DNA of 64,000 nucleotides from Meconema thalassinum (Eukaryota > Arthropoda > Insecta > Orthoptera > Tettigoniidae), in contig OX336397.1 of assembly GCA_946902985.2 (NCBI GenBank), positions 190,282,813 through 190,346,812 of the forward strand. Reading direction: 5' to 3'. Below the pieces are notes generated by a model. That model searched no databases. It was not told the DNA's origin and was given only the letters and a program-made list of their open reading frames with translations. Position numbers and translations under genes: made by a program. Below are positions 56,091 through 64,000 of the stretch, in pieces; the stretch's first letter is position 1, and every line of letters starts with the position of its first letter.

Positions 56091-56406
56091 ATTTACTTAC
56101 ACAGTTTTGTTGGACGAATCTTACCAGGTTATAATTCACACGACAGCACAAATGTAAAGAAGTACCGTAATGTATAGGCTTACAAATACTAAACACACCA
56201 GTGCCATAACGTATGTATTATTTCACTATCGCTTCTTGATCACATACACTTTCAACACCAAGAAATAAGGACTAAACACGGCAGTATTTCTGTGTTTTCA
56301 AACTCGCGAGCGCTTAGAAAGTGACTCCCGCCAGCAACTATCAACCGCTACGCAGTCTACCGGCGGGCGCAGCAACTACCCATACTAAAGATACGGCAAA
56401 TTCGGG

Positions 56407-56437
56407 AGTCGGCACACTTTCTCTTCTAAACGCTATG
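56407..56437 (-). repeat. P-element right TIR (31 bp)
   Basis: Reverse complement of the left TIR with a few mismatches. Confidence 0.88.
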
Positions 56438-59400
56438 GTCCTAGTGCAAAGAAACATTCCCCCACCCTACCTCTATATTGAACGAAGGATTACCGATCAT
56501 TTGCATATATGTGGTGTTGGTTTTTAATAATACTACTACATGCATTGCATTTATCTGTGTAGGCCTACATTGAAACTTAATTTTTGCTCCGACTTGTGCT
56601 TTGGGCATTTGCAGTTTATCTTCCACCCGAGGCTGGTCCAGTTTTCCAAAGAGGGTTTCCTCAGCTGGAGTTTGCGGTTGGGTGGCTGAAAACAGTGTGC
56701 CATCAACCATCCAAGTAGCCTACTGACCACGTTCAAGATCTCAGGTGTATTTGTGTTCTCAATGAGCTTAATCATTGGTATTCACATCTCTGAAGGTTGT
56801 TTTTAGCTGCACAATCAAATGTAAAAGACAAAATGTAAACATGCAGAAAGCGGTATTGAAATAAATGAAATATGTCTTTCACAATGCAATTATCATTTCT
56901 TTAAACTTACTCCTCATTCTGAATCCACATTACTGTATAGAATATTGAGGTTATATTGATCACATGTGGTAGAGGAGGCTGGGGGTAGAATTTATGGGAG
57001 AATGAAATATATTAACATAGCATTTTATTGTAGCTATATTGGTGGCGAATAAAGTAACTGGTCGAAAACGCCCTTGTGCAGCATTGTGGAGGGGGGTACG
57101 ATTGTTTTGAGGTTATGATGGCACAATGAAGCAAACGCTAATTACTCTCGATTATATCATTTTAACAGCTTTTAGTCACTGTTAAGAACATTTATATTGT
57201 ATTAAAAGCACCGGTAGGCTTTCAAATAAGTTAGGCAAATAAATAGAAAAAAAGTGTTCGTAGATTTGGAAATCGTACCAACATGTCACACCAAACCTCA
57301 TCATTATTATTTCATTTTTGGAACGATATCGCCTCCTGAGGTGCAATAATGCATGCTTTTGATTCAATGTTAGACACTGACAATCAGTTTCGACCGTAGT
57401 AATGTGCGTTCGTAATTACCACAGTCAATCGTAGTTACTTGATATGCGAGATTGGTAGCCATTGTAGCCTAAACATTGCCACGTGGACCTGAAATTTGAG
57501 CCAATATAAGGGTCTAAAAAATTAGCATTGAGTGTCGTCTCTCTTATTATATGCTCCTTGACTACTGCTATAGCTCGGTGGATCAGTGGTAGTTTGATTC
57601 CCGGTGATCTCGTAAAAGATCTCTCGTATAACATTTGATGTTTGCAAGAAAAAGCCACAGACTACCCAATACAGTGCCGGTTTCGCTGTGTTTAATTTGT
57701 AGAGTACCGGGGGTAGATCGCCTAATAATAACAATAATAATAACTCCCAGCTACTATGACAAAGGGAGGATAAATCTTCAGGGCCATCTTCTCAGAAATG
57801 ATCTCTAATAGATTAACCAAACGAATCTTTGATTTCTTCCGTAATGCAAAACAAAACCACATGACTTAAAGAAATTGAAAACGGCCTCGTAGAATTTAAT
57901 ACAAAATTACAGAACAGTCACTGAAATTGCCAAGCAAAACTAATTAATAAAAACGAAAATATATGGTTCGAAGACAAATCTACATTACGGTACCGTAAAT
58001 CCAAACCCAACATCTCGGCAGAAGAGAGGAAAGGATCAGAAAGAATGAAGAGATACCGAGCACAAAGAAAAGAACAACACAAAGAGAAATGATTGATTCA
58101 ACTTAGGACTACCCCAAAGAGGGTGAAACGAATGACTAATAATAATTATCTCTACATATTATTCCCCATTTTACGGGATCGGAGAGAAAGTGAGGAGAAA
58201 CATTTCAAGGGGACTGACGGTGGCCTTGCACGTTAAAGCGCGTATCCGTTCAGGTCAATAATGGCAGTAATATTTCTAATAGTAATATATTATTGTTATT
58301 TTGAACAGTCTAAATGGAAGAAAGCATTTTGTATTTTGAAATGAATTTGAAAATAGTATTTTGTATTTTCCGTAAATTTATAAGTGTACCGGTACATTGT
58401 ACCCAAAATACTTTTGGGGGTATTGTTTATTTTGTATAAACAACTGTATGAATTCTAAACTTGTGTGCATTTATAATTGGGGTAGGATTAGGGCAGGAAG
58501 TGGTCATGGCTTTCGGTTGGGTAGCCTACTATCCCAGCATTCGCATTGAGTAAGAGTGGGAAACCGATCCGGTGCAGTTTCTATTTTTACGGGTACCAGT
58601 TTGGCTGGGCATCTTATATTCCATGTTCCAAAACGCTGTTCCCTAAGGAGAATAAAGAAAAGGGCTAGGTAATTGGGGCAAAGGGTTTAAGTGCCAGTTT
58701 CCGGGAAAGAAGATGTCATTATGTTTAGGCCATTGATGGAATAGACTATGTATTTATTTCATTAATTTTATAATATGTCACCGGTGCATAAGAATAGCCT
58801 GCATAATAACACTAATAATCTGATTTGTGTTAGAAAAACCTTCCTAGTCACACAGTTTTTCTTACATCGTGCCTAGGCTCTTAATCATCAGCAACGACTT
58901 CGTCCCGAAGTTTTTACTTTTGCTAGCAATATCGTCACCGAGTTAGTGTCTTCCATGCACGGTCCCTCGCGGCAAAATATTAAGATCTGAGAGTTCCATG
59001 TACGGATATTAGAAGTACTCTTTACAGACATGACTAAATTTCATAATGAAGACTATTCCTACAACCAGAGTTCTGCTTGGACATGTACGTGCCCAGTGTA
59101 GATTAATTTACGATTTTTGATTGCCGAGGATACACAGGTATAAATGTGTAACTAGGAACTTCTTTATGACTACAATTATACAAGTTACCCCGTGATAGTA
59201 TTTATAAGTTGGTAAGTTAAATACATCTTCGAATCCCTTCCGTTTACTGTTGGTTCTGAGGGAGATGAGGTGTGTTTGTTTTGAAGTGGGTTTCTTGTAA
59301 CGCAAGGCGGAAGTATTGCCTTGAATTTTCTGAAACTCATTGTATCCAGTTACTGCCAATATCTTATTTGGCCTACCCGTGGTGTGACTTGAGTTTACAT

Positions 59401-59740
59401 TTACGTTGATAGGTTTGTAGTGCAATTCTCTGCCCCGTCATATTGTGCTCATATTTGTGTAAAACCATTCTATAGGACGCTGCATTTCTGTGGCTGGCAC
59501 CAGTAATTCCTCATTCTATCGCAATGATAGATCTTAATATTTTACTCGATATTATACCCTAACTAAGTTAATATCATATAAAGTCGAGAGCTAACCTCCT
59601 CTTCTCACTGTGTAGACTACCTGGAGAGTTATATTCTCATTACTGTAGTCTTAAGTGAATTCTGATTCTGAAATTATCTGATTTGATAATGATATAAGTA
59701 TGGCTTTTTATAATCCTTAAGCGCACTGTGTGTGTTCTAG
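56438..59740. other. Long non-coding interval
   Basis: No transposon or gene with family support. It includes a tRNA-like head at about 57565-57600 (ggtggatcagtggtag) without a clear B-box, and ATT microsatellites near 57721-57745. It may be upstream or intronic DNA of the gene whose exons begin at 59741. Confidence 0.5.
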
Positions 59741-59822
59741 TTTGCTGGACATTATGGAGCAACAACCACTCATTAAGAGTGAGCCAGAATGGCCGTCTCA
59801 AACTGATGAATTCCCTAATATT
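59741..59822 (+). CDS. Host gene, first coding exon
   Basis: The exon follows a pyrimidine-ending acceptor (gtgtgttctag, ending 59740), has ATG at 59754 and 23 in-frame codons (MEQQPLIKSEPEWPS, then QTDEFPNI), and ends at a consensus donor, GTAAGT (59823). The acidic N-terminus with IKSEPEW is typical of the exons ahead of C2H2 zinc fingers in many insect transcription factors, so a zinc-finger gene is plausible. The zinc fingers themselves are not in this window, so the identity is not shown. Confidence 0.6.
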
Positions 59823-60026
59823 GTAAGTTGTATTTATTATGTATATCGTGTAACTGCAATCTTAGTGATGTTCATGACAAGCAAGGTTTAGTGACTTAAT
59901 GCTTGCTACCAAATAGTAGGCAAACCAGGATGTTTAATGTACGGTATTTTTACACATAACGTAGTACAATTGTTCTGTCTGCATGTCTTACATTGGCTCA
60001 TACTTGTATAATAACTTACTTTCTAG

Positions 60027-60125
60027 GAATCGATTGACCTGTTACCCTCTTATAATCTGAAGGATGAAGCTGGTGATAATTATGAAGATAAAAGCGTGGC
60101 AGTCAAATCGGAACTTGAAATACAG
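60027..60125 (+). CDS. Host gene, second coding exon
   Basis: Begins after acceptor cttactttctag and ends at CAG|gtgatc. It has 33 codons in phase 0 with the previous exon: ESIDLLPSYNLKDEAGDN, then a KSELEIQ end. Acidic and sumoylation-like (VKSE), again like the N-terminal linker of insect zinc-finger proteins. Both splice sites and the shared phase make chance unlikely. The following exon is beyond the window or not recognised; at least 3.8 kb of intron follows. Confidence 0.6.
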
Positions 60126-60600
60126 GTGATCATAGGTTCTATATTTAATGCCATTTAAATATTTCTTATTTTAGCAGTGAGCAGTTGCTGATGTTATTGT
60201 AATCATAATGCGAGTTCCTGGGATCAATGGTATGTGAAGTCTGCACTACACGATGTGCTAACAGTAGCTAATTTACCGGTATTTGTAATGCAGGTTCACT
60301 CTTCTGGCATATTTGTCGGAGACACTCTTCTGGCATATTTGTCGGAGACACTCTTCTGGCATATTTGTCGGAGAATGAAACCAAGCTTAAGTGATAACCT
60401 TTCACATCAAAACACATAGTGTATATCTGGAAAGCCTTATTACGGTAACAAAATGGCTGCAGTGATGAAGTATCGACGACATCACGAAGGTCACTGATTG
60501 TTTACCTGGCGAGCTTATAGGAAAATGTCTGGGAATAAAGGGTTTTGTTTTGGTGCATGGCATTTAGAATAAGACTTGGAAATGAGATATTTATCATTTT
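60126..60600. repeat. Intron segment with 26-bp tandem
   Basis: cttctggcatatttgtcgg starts at 60301, 60327 and 60353, a 26-bp period (about 60297-60374). The rest is unremarkable intron-like DNA. Confidence 0.8.
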
Positions 60601-60907
60601 CCAAATTTTGGTTTTGTCGCTTATATTTGTCAAATCTGTGCCCCCATCTTTACTTGACCTATATAGTTCTGGAAAAGATCTTTACACATCCAAATTTTGG
60701 CATTCTAGCCGATATTTATAAAATATGTATCCCCATCTTTACTTGACCTATGTAGTTCTGGAAAAGATCTTTACACATCCAAATTTTGGCATTCTAGCTG
60801 ATATTTGTAAAATGTGTATCCCATCTTTACTTCACCTATATACGATGTGTGGTAATGATGGCGATACTCATCGGAATTTTGGCATTTTAGCTTATGTTTA
60901 TAAAATA
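60600..60907. repeat. ~89-bp tandem repeat, 3.5 copies
   Basis: aaattttgg recurs at 60603, 60691 and 60781 (period 88-90). Units contain ccccatctttacttgacct and gttctggaaaagatc. The last unit is diverged and runs into the Helitron end. Confidence 0.88.
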
Positions 60908-61160
60908 CTAGCTATTGTACCCGGCGTTGCCCGGGAGGTGCCCTTATATGTTATAGACAGATACATGCCAGTATATTTTTCAGAACATATTAATTTTGCC
61001 CCTAAGTGAGTTTAGAACGTAGTTCTCCTCAACTCTGATGTTACTCAAGTGCAATATTAACTCACTGTAAACCTAGTCGAAAAGTACTGTGGAGTACAAT
61101 AACGTAGCAGAGCATGCAACAATACTGAAAAGGAATGTATATACACAATTCCTCGAGTAC
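60908..61160 (-). mobile_element. Helitron 3' end (minus orientation)
   Basis: On the minus strand the sequence reads cacctcccgggcaacgccgg, then gtacaatagctag followed by T. The GC-rich hairpin (60920-60935), ~10-nt spacer and terminal CTAG next to a T are the canonical Helitron terminus. The 5' (TC) end is not located, so the right boundary is approximate. No Rep/Hel gene is visible, so it is non-autonomous. Confidence 0.7.
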
Positions 61161-61256
61161 TCTGTCTCACAATTACTTTCCTGATTGTGTTTATTTTTGA
61201 TTTAATGGGGTAATTAAGACGTCTTATAGCAGTGTTCAGAAGGTTATCACTATTAT

Positions 61257-61645
61257 TAGCCTACTTTCGATTTTTGCAAAGAATGAAAGTAGACTTATGA
61301 GATCTACACAAGGCTAAAATAATGTTTGTGTGTGTGTACTCTGTATGTCTGCCCCCACCCCTTATCAATTCGAACACGGTGAAACCGAATTGAACGAAAT
61401 TCGGTACAAAGGTAGCACTACCAAAGGGCACCTCAGTGTCATGTTTTATATTGTTGCCATCTTTACCAAAACTTAATGGCGGCCACTCAAATGGTCAAAA
61501 GTTAACATAAAATTACGACCAAACTAATCATCGTATCTTTACTAACTTTGCTAAATTCATACCTTCCTATGAGACACGTCCTGTGGTCAAACTACAAGGT
61601 CCTCAGCCGTACTATTTAAAGATGGTGGCCGTGTGAATTATGCAA
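61257..61645 (+). repeat. Family A left end and one unit
   Basis: Starts with tagcctactttcgattttt, the hairpin-type 5' end, then tgagatctac, a GT-rich tract and one ~292-bp unit (cacggtgaaaccgaattg, ggtagcac, aaggtcctcag). Confidence 0.7.
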
Positions 61646-62799
61646 CCATTATAATCAATAGCTTAAGACCCATCAATTCCGATTATTGAGCCAAGTGTGC
61701 TTTAGGCAGTCCTAAAGGACGTGATCTGTTTTTATTTTAATTTAATATTATAATATTAAACTGTATGAGTGACTTAGAAGAGCTAAGCCGTCTCTGTCAC
61801 ATGACAAGATGACAGTTGAACTCTTGTTCCTGTCCTATATTTCCGTAATTCAAGTATGTTGTATGCGAAATAGCCTACTGATAGAAATAATATAAACATT
61901 GTATGAATTGATTTATAATGAAGATGCACTGCAGTGAAGAAATAATTTATTTCAAGGCATTATTTGCTAACGCGCTGTATCTAAGTCAGTTAATAACACT
62001 GAGGTGTTAAGGACATGTTTGGCTCTGGGCTAGAGCGTTAGTCACTCACGCGATTGACTCAGGATCGAACCTACTAGAGTTAACTTTTCTTAAATAGAAT
62101 TCTTTTACAAATTATGTGACGACCTCTTTACACAGATACTAAATAAAAAGCCATATAGCTCAAAGGAGTGGATAATGTATACACGCGTTTAATTCATCGC
62201 ACATAAATAGAAGACATTAGGGAAAGGAGAACGTAAATGCAAGATACACGTTTTCATCAACCACAGCCTTCTCAATGCCTCTTTACGGCGCTGTCCTCTT
62301 GTTGTTCCAAACATTCCGCTCTGTAAATCCATGGCCTCCAGAAGTATGGCAATTTTGTGATGGTTCAACTTCTAGCCGTATATTTCATATCCTCGCCGCT
62401 AGATGGGGGAGGGGCTTCATTCATTCCATCCCTGGCCCGGTCGGACCACTGGAACAAGCTGTGGATTTCCATTTTTCAACTTCTAGCCGTGACCTTTGAA
62501 CACTGCCAGATGGATCGCTTCCCTCCTGGTTGCTTCAAACTGCATACCCATTCAACACTCAGAGGCGTACAATTTATATATATATATATTCACTGCCAGG
62601 CTGCAGCACCAACCTACTGTGACCGCCGCGTATTTGAAAGGAAGTTTTCTAAAGCGAAGGATTCTTAAGTTTGGAGGCTTAATATCGAGATTAACGGACG
62701 TGAATGCATTAGAGTTAGTTTGTAGTTTTGATATTAAATCATTTAGTATATAATATTTATTTAGACACTTACTGGCTAATTATCAATTTAAAAGGAAAC
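61646..62799. other. Spacer inside or beside family A
   Basis: Contains a (TA)n tract near 62574-62590 and a tRNA-like ggctctgggctagagcgtta/ggatcgaacc arrangement at 62028-62068, not a proven tRNA. No gene. Confidence 0.4.
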
Positions 62800-62915
62800 A
62801 AAAATACATGGTGGTGGAGGTGATTGCTATAGGGGTGAGGACAAACTACTATAAGTATACCCATATATTTAGGAGATAGTAGGCTATATGTTCTTTGCTG
62901 AACATCTTGTTTTTC
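62800..62915 (+). repeat. Family A right end
   Basis: cccatatatttaggagatag, taggctatat, GTTC-6 nt-GAAC hairpin (62890-62903) and atcttg, as at 1160 and 50475. With the left end at 61257 it may bound a ~1.65-kb element. Confidence 0.65.
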
Positions 62916-63039
62916 AAATGAAGCAACTACCTTCTTGATAGGAAATAATATTTTAAATATTCAATGATTGGAAGGTTAATTCATCATTGTGGAGTAAGGT
63001 ATACTTATGATTTTCAATCCCGCACAAATTACAACACCA

Positions 63040-63965
63040 GATCATTGAGAAAACTGAAGATATTTTGAATACGGACTTATCCACCCTGACAGAATATTTC
63101 AGGAACTGGAGACTCAGACCCACTACAGCCAAGACGGAGGTCTCTTGCTTCCATTTGAGTAACTGGCTTGCTAACTTCAAACTAAATATTACCTTTTCCA
63201 ATCGAGTACTTAATCACAATAGGTTTCCGAAATATCTTGGTGTTACCTTGGATCGGACTTTATCCTTCAATCAACATCTTTTCAACTTGTCGAAGAAACT
63301 GAAAACCCGAAACAATATTATTGAGAAGCTAACTGATACTACTTGGGGATCTGCTGCGAACATCCTGTGCTCTTCAACCTTGACACTGGTTTTCTCTACT
63401 GCCGACTATTGTGCTCCAGTGGCTTAATTGCCCGTATACGAAGCATATTGACCCACAATTGAATACCAGCATGCGTCTTACATCTGGCACCATCAGACCA
63501 ACTCCAGTCCACTGGCTCCCACTGTTGTCTGGTATAATGCCACCTGACTTACGAAGATCCAGTGCTCTTCTGTTCTAGGCGACATACCAGCTCTTAGTCT
63601 CCAAAGATTGAAATCACGACATCCACCTCTTTGTGATGCTGCTCTGAAGACATCCACCAACTTCGATGCTTTGGAGGAATGGAAAGGCCGCTGGAATAAC
63701 TCCACTGACTTGCCCCTACATATCATCTTCAGAGGGGAAAGAAATTGCTAACGGATTCCATCTACTGCGTGCAACTTGGTCCAGACTGAACAGGATCAGG
63801 ACAGGTCATGGAAGGTGCAGGCATTCTCTCTATGAGTGGAACTTTGTACCATCTCCAGAATGTGATTGTGGAGCCCCTCGCCAGACCATAACCCTCATTT
63901 TAAGCGAGGCACTGCAGTGGGTTCAAAATTTGGACATTCAGCTAAAATCGGATAAAACTAATACC
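63040..63965 (+). pseudogene. Jockey/CR1-type LINE RT, C-terminal remnant
   Basis: Fragments in two frames: LTEYFRNWRLRPTTAKTEV, then RFPKYLGVTLDRTLSF and NNIIEKLTDTTWGS (63065-63427), and later LLRATWSRLNRIRTGHGRC with CDCGAPRQTI (63666-63968). This is the thumb and Cys-rich C-terminal part of Jockey/CR1-like reverse transcriptases. Stops at 63425 and after, and a frame change near 63560, break it. It reaches nearly to the window edge. Confidence 0.8.
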
Positions 63966-64000
63966 TGAAGTGAAACAATGTTTTTTGTTATTGTGTATAT

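Larger units (their letters stand above)
53014..56437 (-). mobile_element. P-element (THAP9-like) DNA transposon, 3,424 bp
   Basis: 31-bp imperfect terminal inverted repeats, catagcgtatagaagg... at 53014-53044 and its complement at 56407-56437 (ending ctaaacgctatg). They begin CA as in classical P elements. GTCCTAG flanks both sides (53007-53013 and 56438-56444), an 8-bp-type duplication with one changed end base. A nearly full transposase occupies the middle on the minus strand. Confidence 0.92.

Overview
This window looks like a non-genic stretch of a large, repeat-rich arthropod (probably insect) genome. The reasons are: no operons or bacterial-type gene packing; RTE- and Jockey-type LINEs; Ty3/Gypsy elements; a THAP/P-element transposon; a Maverick/Polinton; tRNA-headed SINEs; degenerate CCTAA (insect telomere-type) repeats; and GT-AG introns in the only host-gene-like segment. 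I cannot name the species. Almost everything recognisable is a mobile element or a tandem repeat, so the useful annotation is element boundaries, target-site duplications (TSDs), reading-frame damage and nesting order.

Layout. 1-1.16 kb: ~292-bp tandem array and terminus of dispersed repeat family A. 1.56-3.88 kb: 5'-truncated RTE-type LINE with a damaged RT. 4.73-15.37 kb: a ~1.47-kb repeat (family B) split by a 9,174-bp Polinton (5478-14651) with ~720-bp terminal inverted repeats (TIRs), AG...CT ends and a 6-bp TSD (CATCTA). The Polinton carries integrase, a conserved unknown protein, packaging ATPase, fibre-like protein, small basic and pVI-like proteins, an adenovirus-type protease, minor and major capsid proteins, a BIR-domain (IAP-like) gene and an unknown gene. 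It has no DNA polymerase, and most of its genes are broken. 15.4-18.8 kb: decayed Gypsy gag and leader. 19.1-19.7 kb: SINE and telomere-like repeats. 20.2-24.9 kb: a separate, broken Polinton-type DNA polymerase B, itself split by a ~1.95-kb insertion. 26.4-27.5 kb: second RTE LINE with a 13-bp TSD. 28.7-31.2 kb: ~25 copies of a 101-bp minisatellite. 31.5-33.0 kb: uninterrupted inverted copy of family B. 33.2-35.7 kb: inverted-repeat structure around a 29-bp minisatellite and SINE copies. 37.0-43.6 kb: Gypsy element 1 (decayed; LTRs of unequal length; ATAT TSD) inside a 92-bp array. 45.1-50.1 kb: Gypsy element 2 (identical 192-bp LTRs, AGGGT TSD, long open gag and pol). 53.0-56.4 kb: near-complete P element with 31-bp TIRs. 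59.7-60.1 kb: two coding exons of a probable host gene. 60.6-61.0 kb: tandem repeats and a Helitron 3' end. 61.3-62.9 kb: family A ends. 63.0-64 kb: Jockey/CR1-type LINE remnant.

How the pieces relate. The Polinton genes form one virus-like morphogenesis module (packaging, capsid, maturation protease, fibre) plus an integration module, but they are pseudogenised and polymerase-less. Gypsy 2 is the youngest-looking insertion and the only one with long intact reading frames. The Polinton, LINE 2, Gypsy 1 and the P element all sit inside or beside older repeats, so a relative insertion history can be reconstructed.
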